In this document: positions 34,264 through 49,200 of the stretch, piece by piece
How positions within the stretch are numbered: position 1 is the first letter of the stretch
Layout: the number at the start of each line of letters is the position of its first letter
From: Luzula sylvatica
Taxonomy: Eukaryota; Streptophyta; Magnoliopsida; Poales; Juncaceae
NCBI GenBank assembly: GCA_946800325.1
Contig: OX326956.1
Location: 23,596,356 to 23,660,355 of the forward strand
Reading direction: 5' to 3'
Length of the DNA: 64,000 nucleotides
Notes under the pieces: generated by a model
Seen by the model: the letters and a program-made list of their open reading frames with translations, nothing else
Database searches by the model: none
Told to the model about the DNA's origin: nothing
Position numbers and translations under genes: made by a program

Positions 34264-36537
34264 CATGTGTATCGTATCATTTACTACATAACTTTTCACC
34301 AAATTTCACAAACATTAAGAAAGTTTGTTTTTCGATTCAAAACAAGATTTTAACACTTTGAGGAGTTCAAATTACATGTTTTTAGATCATTTGTATCATA
34401 TCTTTTACTACGTAACTTTTCACCAAATTTCACAAACACTAAGAAAGTTTGTTTTTCAATTCAAAACAAGATTTTAGCGCTTTGAGGAGTTCAAATAACA
34501 TGTTTTTAGATCATTTGTATCGTATCTTTTACCGCATAACTTTTCACCAAATTTCACAAACACTAAGAAAGTTTGTTTTTCGATTCAAAACAAGATTTTA
34601 ACGCTCTGAGTAGTTCAAATAACGTGTTTTTAGATCATTTGTATCATATCTTTAACTACGTAACTTTTCACCAAATTTCACATACACTAAGAAAGTTTGT
34701 TTTTCGATTCAAAACAAGATTTTAACGCTTTGAGGAGTTCAAATAACGTGTTTTTAGATCATTTGTATCGTATCTTTTACCGCATAACTTTTCACCAAAT
34801 TTCACAAACACTAAGAATGTTCGTTTTTCGATTCAAAACAAGATTTTAACGCTTTGAGTAGTTCAAATAACGTGTTTTTAGATCATTTGTATCGTATCTT
34901 TTACTACATAACTTTTCACCAAATTTCACAAACATTTAGAAAGTTTGTTTTTCGTTTCAAAACAAGATTTTAACGCTTTGAGTAGATTAAATAACGTGTT
35001 TTTAGATCATTTGTATCGTATCTTTTACTACATAACTTTTCACCAAATTTCACAAACACTAAGAAAGTTTGTTTTTCGATTCAAAACAAGATTTTAACGC
35101 TTTGAGGAGCACAAATAACATGTTTTTAGATCATTTGTATCGTATCTTTTAATACATAACTTTACACCAAATTTCACAAACAGTAAGAAAGTTTGTTTTT
35201 CGATTCAAAACAAGATTTTAGCGCTTTGAGGAGTTCAAATAACATGTTTTTAGATCATTTGTATCGTATCTTTTAATACATAACTTTTCATCAAATTTCA
35301 CAAACACTAAGAAAGTTCTTTTTTGATTCAAAACAAGATTTTAACGCTTTGAGTAGTTCAAATTACGTGTTTTTAGATCATTTGTATTGTATCTTTTACT
35401 ACATAACTTTTCACCAAATTTCACAAACATTAAGAAAGTTTGTTTTTCTATTCAAAAAAAGATTTTAACGCTTTGAGGAGGTCAAATAACTTGTTTTTAG
35501 ATCATTTGTATCGTATCTTTTACTACGTAGCTTTTCCCCACATTTTACAAACACTAAGAAAGTTTGTTTTTCGATTCAAAACAAGATTTTAGTGCTTTGA
35601 GGAGTTCAAATAACGTGTTTTTAGATCATTTGTATCGTATCTTTTACCGCATAACTTTTCACCAAATTTCACAAACACTAAGAAAGTTTGTTTTTCGATT
35701 CAAAACAATATTTTAACGCTTTGATTTCTTCAAATAACGTGTTTTTAGATCATTTGTATCGTATCTTTTACTACATAACTTTTCACCAAATTTCACAAAC
35801 ACAAAGAAAGTTTGTTTTTCGATTCAAAACAAGATTTTAACGCTTTGAGTAGTTCAAATAACGTGTTTATAGATCATTTGTATCGTATCATTTACTACAT
35901 AACTTTTCACCAAATTTCACAAACACAAAGAAAGTTTGTTTTTCGATTCAAAACAAGATTTTAACGCTTTGAGGAGCTCAAATAACTTGTTTTTAGATCA
36001 TTTGTATCGTATCTTTTACTACGTAACGTTTCACCAAATTTCACAAACACTAAGAAAGTTTGTTTTTCTATTCAAAACAAGATTTTAGCGTTTTGAGGAG
36101 CTCAAATTACTTGTTTGTAGATCATTTGTATCATATCTTTAACTACGTAACTTTTCACCAAATTTCACAAACACTAAGAAAGTTTGTTTTTCGATTCAAA
36201 ACAAGATTTTAGTGCTTTGAGGAGTTCAAATAACGTGTTTTTAGATCATTTGTATCTTATCTTTTACTACATAACGTTTCACCAAATTTCACAAAAACTA
36301 AGAAAGTTTGTTTTTCGATTCAAAACAAGATTTTAACGCTTTGATTTCTTCAAATAACGTGTTTTTAGATCATTTGTATCGTATCTTTTACCACATAACT
36401 TTTCACCAAATTTCACAAACACTAAGAAAGTTTGTTTTTCGATTCAAAACAAGATTTTAACGCTTTGAGTAGTTCAAATAACGTGTTTATAGATCATTTG
36501 TATCGTATCATTTACTACATAACTTTTCACCAAATTT
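34264..36537 (+). repeat. Start of the second HOR domain (partial repeat)
   Basis: It starts at the GATCATGTG monomer (34264) and introduces monomers characteristic of the right half: GTAGATTAAATAACG, TTTACACCAAATTTC with CAAACAGTAAG, GAAAGTTCTTTTTTGATTC (one base short) and TTTTCCCCACATTTTAC (35531). These recur together in every later repeat of this domain. Confidence 0.75.
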
Positions 36538-39512
36538 GACAAACACTAAGAAAGTTTGTTTTTCGATTCAAAACAAGATTTTAACGCTTTGAGTAGTTCA
36601 AATAACGTGTTTATAGATCATTTGTATCGTATCATTTACTACATAACTTTTCACCAAATTTCACAAACACTAAGAAAGTTTGTTTTTCGATTCAAAACAC
36701 GATTTTAGCGTTTTGAGGAGCTCAAATAACTTGTTTTTAGATCATTTGTATCGTGTCTTTTACTACGTAACTTTTCACCAAATTTCACAAACACTAAGAA
36801 AGTTTGTTTTTCGATTCAAAACAAGATTTTAGCGTTTTGAGGAGTTCAAATAACATGTTTTTAGATCATTTGTATCGTATCATTTACTACACAACTTTTC
36901 ACCAAATTTCACAAACACTAAGAAAGTTTGTTTTTCGATTCAAAACAAGATTTTAACGCTTTGATTTCTTCAAATATTGTCTTTTTAGATCATTTGTATC
37001 GTATCTTTTACTACATAACTTTTAACCAAATTTCACAAACACTAAGAAAGTTTGTTTTTCGATTCAAAACAAGATTTTAGCGTTTTGAGGAGTTCAAATA
37101 ACATGTTTTTAGATCATTTGTATCGTATCTTTTACGACATAACTTTTCACCAAATTTCACAAACACTAAGAAAGTTTGTTTTTCGATTCAAAACAAGATT
37201 TTAACGCTTTGAGTAGTTCAAATAACGTGTTTATAGATCATGTGTATCGTATCATTTACTACATAACTTTTCACCAAATTTCACAAACATTAAGAAAGTT
37301 TGTTTTTCGATTCAAAACAAGATTTTAACACTGTGAGGAGTTCAAATTACATGTTTTTAGATCATTTGTATCATATCTTTTACTACGTAACTTTTCACCA
37401 AATTTCACAAACACTAAGAAAGTTTGTTTTTCAATTCAAAACAAGATTTTAGCGCTTTGAGGAGTTCAAATAACATGTTTTTAGATCATTTGTATCGTAT
37501 CTTTTACCGCATAACTTTTCACCAAATTTCACAAACACTAAGAAAGTTTGTTTTTCGATTCAAAACAAGATTTTAACGCTCTGAGTAGTTCAAATAACGT
37601 GTTTTTAGATCATTTGTATCATATCTTTAACTACGTAACTTTTCACCAAATTTCACAAACACTAAGAAAGTTTGTTTTTCGATTCAAAACAAGATTTTAA
37701 CGCTTTGAGGAGTTCAAATAACGTGTTTTTAGATCATTTGTATCGTATCTTTTACCGCATAACTTTTCACCAAATTTCACAAACACTAAGAATGTTCGTT
37801 TTTCGATTCAAAACAAGATTTTAACGCTTTGAGTAGTTCAAATAACGTGTTTTTAGATCATTTGTATCGTATCTTTTACTACATAACTTTTCACCAAATT
37901 TCACAAACATTTAGAAAGTTTGTTTTTCGTTTCAAATCAAGATTTTAACGCTTTGAGTAGATTAAATAACGTGTTTTTAGATCATTTGTATCGTATCTTT
38001 TACTACATAACTTTTCACCAAATTTCACAAACACTAAGAAAGTTTGTTTTTCGATTCAAAACAAGATTTTAACGCTTTGAGGAGCACAAATAACATGTTT
38101 TTAGATCATTTGTATCGTATCTTTTAATACATAACTTTACACCAAATTTCACAAACAGTAAGAAAGTTTGTTTTTCGATTCAAAACAAGATTTTAGCGCT
38201 TTGAGGAGTTCAAATAACATGTTTTTAGATCATTTGTATCGTATCTTTTAATACATAACTTTTCATCAAATTTCACAAACACTAAGAAAGTTCATTTTTG
38301 ATTCAAAACAAGATTTTAACGCTTTGAGTAGTTCAAATTACGTGTTTTTAGATCATTTGTATTGTATCTTTTACTACATAACTTTTCACCAAATTTCACA
38401 AACATTAAGAAAGTTTGTTTTTCTATTCAAAAAAAGATTTTAACGCTTTGAGGAGGTCAAATAACTTGTTTTTAGATCATTTGTATCGTATCTTTTACTA
38501 CGTAGCTTTTCCCCACATTTTACAAACACTAAGAAAGTTTGTTTTTCGATTCAAAACAAGATTTTAGTGCTTTGAGGAGTTCAAATAACGTGTTTTTAGA
38601 TCATTTGTATCGTATCTTTTACCGCATAACTTTTCACCAAATTTCACAAACACTAAGAAAGTTTGTTTTTCGATTCAAAACAATATTTTAACGCTTTGAT
38701 TTCTTCAAATAACGTGTTTTTAGATCATTTGTATCGTATCTTTTACTACATAACTTTTCACCAAATTTCACAAACACAAAGAAAGTTTGTTTTTCGATTC
38801 AAAACAAGATTTTAACGCTTTGAGTAGTTCAAATAACGTGTTTATAGATCATTTGTATCGTATCATTTACTACATAACTTTTCACCAAATTTCACAAACA
38901 CAAAGAAAGTTTGTTTTTCGATTCAAAACAAGATTTTAACGCTTTGAGGAGCTCAAATAACTTGTTTTTAGATCATTTGTATCGTATCTTTTACTACGTA
39001 ACGTTTCACCAAATTTCACAAACACTAAGAAAGTTTGTTTTTCTATTCAAAACAAGATTTTAGCGTTTTGAGGAGCTCAAATTACTTGTTTGTAGATCAT
39101 TTGTATCATATCTTTAACTACGTAACTTTTCACCAAATTTCACAAACACTAAGAAAGTTTGTTTTTCGATTCAAAACAAGATTTTAGTGCTTTGAGGAGT
39201 TCAAATAACGTGTTTTTAGATCATTTGTATCTTATCTTTTACTACATAACGTTTCACCAAATTTCACAAAAACTAAGAAAGTTTGTTTTTCGATTCAAAA
39301 CAAGATTTTAACGCTTTCATTTCTTCAAATAACGTGTTTTTAGATCATTTGTATCGTATCTTTTACCACATAACTTTTCACCAAATTTCACAAACACTAA
39401 GAAAGTTTGTTTTTCGATTCAAAACAAGATTTTAACGCTTTGAGTAGTTCAAATAACGTGTTTATAGATCATTTGTATCGTATCATTTACTACATAACTT
39501 TTCACCAAATTT
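36538..39512 (+). repeat. 24-monomer HOR (2975 bp), second domain
   Basis: It is bounded by successive AAATTTGACAAAC monomers at 36538 and 39513. Internal markers are GATCATGTG at 37239 (2975 bp after 34264) and TTTTCCCCACATTTTAC at 38506 (2975 bp after 35531). The length is 24 x 124 minus one base, explained by the one-base-short GAAAGTTC monomer. It shares length but not composition with the 24-mers at 15-24 kb, so the two 24-mers arose separately. Confidence 0.8.
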
Positions 39513-42500
39513 GACAAACACTAAGAAAGTTTGTTTTTCGATTCAAAACAAGATTTTAACGCTTTGAGTAGTTCAAATAACGTGTTTATAGATCATTTGT
39601 ATCGTATCATTTACTACATAACTTTTCACCAAATTTCACAAACACTAAGAAAGTTTGTTTTTCTATTCAAAACACGATTTTAGCGTTTTGAGGAGCTCAA
39701 ATAACTTGTTTTTAGATCATTTGTATCGTGTCTTTTACTACGTAACTTTTCACCAAATTTCACAAACACTAAGAAAGTTTGTTTTTCGATTCAAAACAAG
39801 ATTTTAGCGTTTTGAGGAGTTCAAATAACATGTTTTTAGATCATTTGTATCGTATCATTTACTACACAACTTTTCACCAAATTTCACAAACACTAAGAAA
39901 GTTTGTTTTTCGATTCAAAACAAGATTTTAACGCTTTTAGTAGTTCAAATAACGTGTTTATAGATCATTTGTATCGTATCATTTACTACACAACGTTTCA
40001 CCAAATTTCACAAAAACTAAGAAAGTTTGTTTTTCGATTCAAAACAAGATTTTAACGCTTTCAGGAGCTCAAATAACTTGTTTTTAGATCATTTGTATCA
40101 TATCTTTTACTACGTAACTTTTCACCAAATTTCACAAACACAAAGAAAGTTTGTTTTTCGATTCAAAACAAGATTTTAGCGCTTTGAGGAGTTCAAATAA
40201 CATGTTTTTAGATCATTTGTATCGTATCTTTTACTACATAACTTTTCACCAAATTTCACAAAAACTAAGAAAGTTTGTTTTTCGATTCAAAACAAGATTT
40301 TAACGCTTTGATTTCTTCAAATAACGTGTTTTTAGATCATTTGTATCGTATCTTTTACTACATAACTTTTCACCAAATTTCACAAACACTAAGAAAGTTT
40401 GTTTTTCGATTCAAAACAAGATTTTAACGCTTTGAGTAGTTCAAATAACGTGTTTTTAGATCATTTGTATCGTATCATTTACTACATAACTTTTCACCAA
40501 ATTTCACAAACACTAAGAAAGTTTGTTTTTCGATTCAAAACAAGATTTTAGCGTTTTGAGGAGCTCAAATAACTTGTTTTTAGATCATTTGTATCGTATC
40601 TTTTACTACGTATTTTTCACCAAATTTCACAAACACTAAGAAAGTTTGTTTTTCGATTCAAAACAAGATTTTAGCGTTTTGAGGAGTTTAAATAACATGT
40701 TTTTAGATCATTTGTATCGTATCTTTTACGACATAACTTTTCACCAAATTTCACAAACACTAAGAAAGTTTGTTTTTCGATTCAAAACAAGATTTTAACG
40801 CTTTGAGTAGTTCAAATAACGTGTTTATAGATCATGTGTATCGTATCATTTACTACATAACTTTTCACCAAATTTCACAAACATTAAGAAAGTTTGTTTT
40901 TCGATTCAAAACAAGATTTTAACACTTTGAGGAGTTCAAATTACATGTTTTTAGATCATTTGTATCATATCTTTTACTACGTAACTTTTCACCAAATTTC
41001 ACAAACACTAAGAAAGTTTGTTTTTCGATTCAAAACAAGATTTTAGCGCTTTGAGGAGTTCAAATAACATGTTTTTAGATCATTTGTATCGTATCTTTTA
41101 CCGCATAACTTTTCACCAAATTTCACAAACACTAAGAAAGTTTGTTTTTCGATTCAAAACAAGATTTTAACGCTTTGAGTAGTTCAAATAACGTGTTTTT
41201 AGATCATTTGTATCATATCTTTAACTACGTAACTTTTGACCAAATTTCACAAACACTAAGAAAGTTTGTTTTTCGATTCAAAACAAGATTTTAACGCTTT
41301 GAGGAGTTCAAATAACGTGTTTTTAGATCATTTGTATCGTATCTTTTACCGCATAACTTTTCACCAAATTTCACAAACACTAAGAAAGTTCGTTTTTCGA
41401 TTCAAAACAAGATTTTAACGCTTTGAGTAGTTCAAATAACGTGTTTTTAGATCATTTGTATCGTATCTTTTACTACATAACTTTTCACCAAATTTCACAA
41501 ACATTTAGAAAGTTTGTTTTTCGTTTCAAAACAAGATTTTAACGCTTTGAGTAGATTAAATAACGTGTTTTTAGATCATTTGTATCGTATCTTTTACTAC
41601 ATAACTTTTCACCAAATTTCACAAACACTAAGAAAGTTTGTTTTTCGATTCAAAACAAGATTTTAACGCTTTGAGGAGCTCAAATAACATGTTTTTAGAT
41701 CATTTGTATCGTATCTTTTAATACATAACTTTACACCAAATTTCACAAACAGTAAGAAAGTTTGTTTTTCTATTCAAAACAAGATTTTAGCGCTTTGAGG
41801 AGTTCAAATAACATGTTTTTAGATCATTTGTATCGTATCTTTTAATACATAACTTTTCATCAAATTTCACAAACACTAAGAAAGTTCTTTTTTGATTCAA
41901 AACAAGATTTTAACGCTTTGAGTAGTTCAAATTACGTGTTTTTAGATCATTTGTATTGTATCTTTTACTACATAACTTTTCACCAAATTTCACAAACATT
42001 AAGAAAGTTTGTTTTTCTATTCAAAACAAGATTTTAACGCTTTGAGGAGCTCAAATAACTTGTTTTTAGATCATTTGTATCGTATCTTTTACTACGTAGC
42101 TTTTCCCCACATTTTACAAACACTAAGAAAGTTTGTTTTTCGATTCAAAACAAGATTTTAACGCTTTGAGTAGTTCAAATAACGTGTTTATAGATCATTT
42201 GTATCGTATCATTTACTACATAACTTTTCACCAAATTTCACAAACACAAAGAAAGTTTGTTTTTCGATTCAAAACAAGATTTTAACGCTTTGAGGAGCTC
42301 AAATAACTTGTTTTTAGATCATTTGTATCGTATCTTTTACTACGTAACGTTTCACCAAATTTCACAAACACTAAGAAAGTTTGTTTTTCTATTCAAAACA
42401 AGATTTTAGCGTTTTGAGGAGCTCAAATTACTTGTTTGTAGATCATTTGTATCATATCTTTAACTACGTAACTTTTCACCAAATTTCACAAACACTAAGA

Positions 42501-42858
42501 AAGTTTGTTTTTCGATTCAAAACAAGATTTTAGTGCTTTGAGGAGTTCAAATAACGTGTTTTTAGATCATTTGTATCTTATCTTTTACTACATAACGTTT
42601 CACCAAATTTCACAAAAACTAAGAAAGTTTGTTTTTCGATTCAAAACAAGATTTTAACGCTTTGATTTCTTCAAATAACGTGTTTTTAGATCATTTGTAT
42701 CGTATCTTTTACCACATAACTTTTCACCAAATTTCACAAACACTAAGAAAGTTTGTTTTTCGATTCAAAACAAGATTTTAACGCTTTGAGTAGTTCAAAT
42801 AACGTGTTTATAGATCATTTGTATCGTATCATTTACTACATAACTTTTCACCAAATTT
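39513..42858 (+). repeat. 27-monomer HOR (3346 bp), tandem copy 1
   Basis: It is bounded by AAATTTGACAAAC at 39513 and 42859. The length is 27 x 124 minus two bases, from the short GAAAGTTCTTTTTTG monomer and from TACGTATTTTTCACC (one base short, about 40606). Markers GATCATGTG (40833) and TTTTCCCCACATTTTAC (42100) each recur 3346 bp later. Confidence 0.85.
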
Positions 42859-45800
42859 GACAAACACTAAGAAAGTTTGTTTTTCGATTCAAAACAAGAT
42901 TTTAACGCTTTGAGTAGTTCAAATAACGTGTTTATAGATCATTTGTATCGTATCATTTACTACATAACTTTTCACCAAATTTCACAAACACTAAGAAAGT
43001 TTGTTTTTCTATTCAAAACACGATTTTAGCGTTTTGAGGAGCTCAAATAACTTGTTTTTAGATCATTTGTATCGTGTCTTTTACTACGTAACTTTTCACC
43101 AAATTTCACAAACACTAAGAAAGTTTGTTTTTCGATTCAAAACAAGATTTTAGCGTTTTGAGGAGTTCAAATAACATGTTTTTAGATCATTTGTATCGTA
43201 TCATTTACTACACAACTTTTCACCAAATTTCACAAACACTAAGAAAGTTTGTTTTTCGATTCAAAACAAGATTTTAACGCTTTTAGTAGTTCAAATAACG
43301 TGTTTATAGATCATTTGTATCGTATCATTTACTACACAACTTTTCACCAAATTTCACAAAAACTAAGAAAGTTTGTTTTTCGATTCAAAACAAGATTTTA
43401 ACGCTTTCAGGAGCTCAAATAACTTGTTTTTAGATCATTTGTATCATATCTTTTACTACGTAACTTTTCACCAAATTTCACAAACACAAAGAAAGTTTGT
43501 TTTTCGATTCAAAACAAGATTTTAGCGCTTTGAGGAGTTCAAATAACATGTTTTTAGATCATTTGTATCGTATCTTTTACTACATAACTTTTCACCAAAT
43601 TTCACAAAAACTAAGAAAGTTTGTTTTTCGATTCAAAACAAGATTTTAACGCTTTGATTTCTTCAAATAACGTGTTTTTAGATCATTTGTATCGTATCTT
43701 TTACTACATAACTTTTCACGAAATTTCACAAACACTAAGAAAGTTTGTTTTTCGATTCAAAACAAGATTTTAACGCTTTGAGTAGTTCAAATAACGTGTT
43801 TATAGATCATTTGTATCGTATCATTTACTACATAACTTTTCACCAAATTTCACAAACACTAAGAAAGTTTGTTTTTCGATTCAAAACAAGATTTTAGCGT
43901 TTTGAGGAGCTCAAATAACTTGTTTTTAGATCATTTGTATCGTATCTTTTACTACGTATTTTTCACCAAATTTCACAAACACTAAGAAAGTTTGTTTTTC
44001 GATTCAAAACAAGATTTTAGCGTTTTGAGGAGTTTAAATAACATGTTTTTAGATCATTTGTATCGTATCTTTTACGACATAACTTTTCACCAAATTTCAC
44101 AAACACTAAGAAAGTTTGTTTTTCGATTCAAAACAAGATTTTAACGCTTTGAGTAGTTCAAATAACGTGTTTATAGATCATGTGTATCGTATCATTTACT
44201 ACATAACTTTTCACCAAATTTCACAAACATTAAGAAAGTTTGTTTTTCGATTCAAAACAAGATTTTAACACTTTGAGGAGTTCAAATTACATGTTTTTAG
44301 ATAATTTGTATCATATCTTTTACTACGTAACTTTTCACCAAATTTCACAAACACTAAGAAAGTTTGTTTTTCGATTCAAAACAAGATTTTAGCGCTTTGA
44401 GGAGTTCAAATAACATGTTTTTAGATCATTTGTATCGTATCTTTTACCGCATAACTTTTCACCAAATTTCACAAACACTAAGAAAGTTTGTTTTTCGATT
44501 CAAAACAAGATTTTAACGCTTTGAGTAGTTCAAATAACGTGTTTTTAGATCATTTGTATCATATCTTTAACTACGTAACTTTTGACCAAATTTCACAAAC
44601 ACTAAGAAAGTTTGTTTTTCGATTCAAAACAAGATTTTAACGCTTTGAGGAGTTCAAATAACGTGTTTTTAGATCATTTGTATCGTATCTTTTACCGCAT
44701 AACTTTTCACCAAATTTCACAAACACTAAGAAAGTTCGTTTTTCGATTCAAAACAAGATTTTAACGCTTTGAGTAGTTCAAATAACGTGTTTTTAGATCA
44801 TTTGTATCGTATCTTTTACTACATAACTTTTCACCAAATTTCACAAACATTTAGAAAGTTTGTTTTTCGTTTCAAAACAAGATTTTAACGCTTTGAGTAG
44901 ATTAAATAACGTGTTTTTAGATCATTTGTATCGTATCTTTTACTACATAACTTTTCACCAAATTTCACAAACACTAAGAAAGTTTGTTTTTCGATTCAAA
45001 ACAAGATTTTAACGCTTTGAGGAGCTCAAATAACATGTTTTTAGATCATTTGTATCGTATCTTTTAATACATAACTTTACACCAAATTTCACAAACAGTA
45101 AGAAAGTTTGTTTTTCTATTCAAAACAAGATTTTAGCGCTTTGAGGAGTTCAAATAACATGTTTTTAGATCATTTGTATCGTATCTTTTAATACATAACT
45201 TTTCATCAAATTTCACAAACACTAAGAAAGTTCTTTTTTGATTCAAAACAAGATTTTAACGCTTTGAGTAGTTCAAATTACGTGTTTTTAGATCATTTGT
45301 ATTGTATCTTTTACTACATAACTTTTCACCAAATTTCACAAACATTAAGAAAGTTTGTTTTTCTATTCAAAACAAGATTTTAACGCTTTGAGGAGCTCAA
45401 ATAACTTGTTTTTAGATCATTTGTATCGTATCTTTTACTACGTAGCTTTTCCCCACATTTTACAAACACTAAGAAAGTTTGTTTTTCGATTCAAAACAAG
45501 ATTTTAACGCTTTGAGTAGTTCAAATAACGTGTTTATAGATCATTTGTATCGTATCATTTACTACATAACTTTTCACCAAATTTCACAAACACAAAGAAA
45601 GTTTGTTTTTCGATTCAAAACAAGATTTTAACGCTTTGAGGAGCTCAAATAACTTGTTTTTAGATCATTTGTATCGTATCTTTTACTACGTAACGTTTCA
45701 CCAAATTTCACAAACACTAAGAAAGTTTGTTTTTCTATTCAAAACAAGATTTTAGCGTTTTGAGGAGCTCAAATTACTTGTTTGTAGATCATTTGTATCA

Positions 45801-46204
45801 TATCTTTAACTACGTAACTTTTCACCAAATTTCACAAACACTAAGAAAGTTTGTTTTTCGATTCAAAACAAGATTTTAGTGCTTTGAGGAGTTCAAATAA
45901 CGTGTTTTTAGATCATTTGTATCTTATCTTTTACTACATAACGTTTCACCAAATTTCACAAAAACTAAGAAAGTTTGTTTTTCGATTCAAAACAAGATTT
46001 TAACGCTTTGATTTCTTCAAATAACGTGTTTTTAGATCATTTGTATCGTATCTTTTACCACATAACTTTTCACCAAATTTCACAAACACTAAGAAAGTTT
46101 GTTTTTCGATTCAAAACAAGATTTTAACGCTTTGAGTAGTTCAAATAAAGTGTTTATAGATCATTTGTATCGTATCATTTACTACATAACTTTTCACCAA
46201 ATTT
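42859..46204 (+). repeat. 27-monomer HOR (3346 bp), tandem copy 2
   Basis: It is nearly identical to copy 1, with the same two one-base deletions at matching offsets. Private single-base changes include TTTTCACGAAATTTC near 43714 and GATAATTTG near 44301. Markers are GATCATGTG at 44179 and TTTTCCCCACATTTTAC at 45446. Confidence 0.85.
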
Positions 46205-49200
46205 GACAAACACTAAGAAAGTTTGTTTTTCGATTCAAAACAAGATTTTAGCGCTTTGAGTAGTTCAAATAACGTGTTTATAGATCATTTGTATCGTATC
46301 ATTTACTACATAACTTTTCACCAAATTTCACAAACACTAAGAAAGTTTGTTTTTCGATTCAAAACACGATTTTAGCGTTTTGAGGAGCTCAAATAACTTG
46401 TTTTTAGATCATTTGTATCGTGTCTTTTACTACGTAACTTTTCACCAAATTTCACAAACACTAAGAAAGTTTGTTTTTCGATTCAAAACAAGATTTTAGC
46501 GTTTTGAGGAGTTCAAATAACATGTTTTTAGATCATTTGTATCGTATCATTTACTACACAACTTTTCACCAAATTTCACAAACACTAAGAAAGTTTGTTT
46601 TTCGATTCAAAACAAGATTTTAACGCTTTGATTTCTTCAAATAACGTCTTTTTAGATCATTTGTATCGTATCTTTTACTACATAACTTTTAACCAAATTT
46701 CACAAACACTAAGAAAGTTTGTTTTTCGATTCAAAACAAGATTTTAACGCTTTTAGTAGTTCAAATAACGTGTTTATAGATCATTTGTATCGTATCATTT
46801 ACTACACAACTTTTCACCAAATTTCACAAAAACTAAGAAAGTTTGTTTTTCGATTCAAAACAAGATTTTAACGCTTTCAGGAGCTCAAATAACTTGTTTT
46901 TAGATCATTTGTATCATATCTTTTACTACGTAACTTTTCACCAAATTTCACAAACACAAAGAAAGTTTGTTTTTCGATTCAAAACAAGATTTTAGCGCTT
47001 TGAGGAGTTCAAATAACATGTTTTTAGATCATTTGTATCGTATCTTTTACTACATAACTTTTCACCAAATTTCTCAAACACTAAGAAAGTTTGTTTTTCG
47101 ATTCAAAACAAGATTTTAACGCTTTGAGGAGCTCACATATCGTGTTTTTAGATCATTTGTATCGTATCTTTTACTACATAACTTTTCACCAAATTTCACA
47201 CCCACTAAGAAAGTTTGTTTTCCGTTTGAAAACAAGATTTTAATGCTTTGAGTAGTTCAAATAACGTGTTTTTAGATCATTTGTATCGTATCTTTTACTA
47301 CATAACTTTTCACCAAATTTCACAAACACTAAGAAAGTTTGTTTTTCTAGTCAAAACAAGATTTTAACGCTTTGAGGAGCTCAAATAACTTGTTTTTAGA
47401 TCATTTGTATCGTATCTTTTACTACGTAACTTTTCACCAAATTTCACAAACACTAAGAAATTTTGTTTTTCGATTCAAACAAGATTTTAGCGCTTTGAGG
47501 AGTTCAAATAACATGTTTTAAGATCATTTTTATTGTATCTTTTACTACATAACTTTTCATCAAATTTCACAAACACTAAAAAAGTTTGTTTTTCGATTCA
47601 AAACAAGATTTTAACGCTTTGAGTAGTTCAAATAACGTGTTTTTAGATCATTTGTATCGTATCTTTTACTACATAACTTTTCACCAAATTTCACAAAAAC
47701 TAAGAAAGTATGTTTTTCCATTCAAAACAAGATTTTAACGCTTTGATTTCTTCAAATAACGTGTTTTTAGATCATTTGTATCGTATCTTTTACTACATAA
47801 CTTTTCACCAAATTTCACAAACACTAAGAAAGTTTGTTTTTCGATTCAAAACAAGATTTTAACGCTTTGAGTAGTTCAAATAACGTGTTTATAGATCATT
47901 TGTATCGTATCATTTACTACATAACTTTTCACCAAATTTCACAAACACTAAGAAAGTTTGTTTTTCGATTCAAAACAAGATTTTAACGCTTTGAGGAGCT
48001 CAAATAACTTGTTTTTAGATCATTTGTATCGTATCTTTTACTACGTAACGTTTCACCAAATTTCACAAACACTAAGAAAGTTTGTTTTTCTATTCAAAAC
48101 AAGATTTTAGCGTTTTGAGGAGCTCAAATTACTTGTTTGTAGATCATTTGTATCATATCTTTAACTACGTAACTTTTCACCAAATTTCACAAACACTAAG
48201 AAAGTTTGTTTTTCGATTCAAAACAAGATTTTAGTGCTTTGAGGAGTTCAAATATCGTGTTTTTAGATCATTTGTATCTTATCTTTTACTACATAACTTT
48301 TCACCAAATTTCACAAAAACTAAGAAAGTTTGTTTTTCGATTCAAAACAAGATTTTAACGCTTTGATTTCTTCAAATAACGTGTTTTTAGATCATTTGTA
48401 TCGTATCTTTTACTACATAACTTTTCACCAAATTTCACAAACACTAAGAAAGTTTGTTTTTCGATTCAAAACAAGATTTTAACGCTTTGAGTAGTTCAAA
48501 TAACGTGTTTTTAGATCATTTGTATCGTATCATTTACTACATAACTTTTCACCAAATTTCACAAACACTAAGAAAGTTTGTTTTTCGATTCAAAACAAGA
48601 TTTTAGCGTTTTGAGGAGCTCAAATAACTTGTTTTTAGATCATTTGTATCGTATCTTTTACTACGTATTTTTCACCAAATTTCACAAACACTAAGAAAGT
48701 TTGTTTTTCGATTCAAAACAAGATTTTAGCGTTTTGAGGAGTTTAAATAACATGTTTTTAGATCATTTGTATCGTATCTTTTACGACATAACTTTTCACC
48801 AAATTTCACAAACACTAAGAAAGTTTGTTTTTCGATTCAAAACAAGATTTTAACGCTTTGAGTAGTTCAAATAACGTGTTTATAGATCATGTGTATCGTA
48901 TCATTTACTACATAACTTTTCACCAAATTTCACAAACATTAAGAAAGTTTGTTTTTCGATTCAAAACAAGATTTTAACACTTTGAGGAGTTCAAATTACA
49001 TGTTTTTAGATCATTTGTATCATATCTTTTACTACGTAACTTTTCACCAAATTTCACAAACACTAAGAAAGTTTGTTTTTCGATTCAAAACAAGATTTTA
49101 GCGCTTTGAGGAGTTCAAATAACATGTTTTTAGATCATTTGTATCGTATCTTTTACCGCATAACTTTTCACCAAATTTCACAAACACTAAGAAAGTTTGT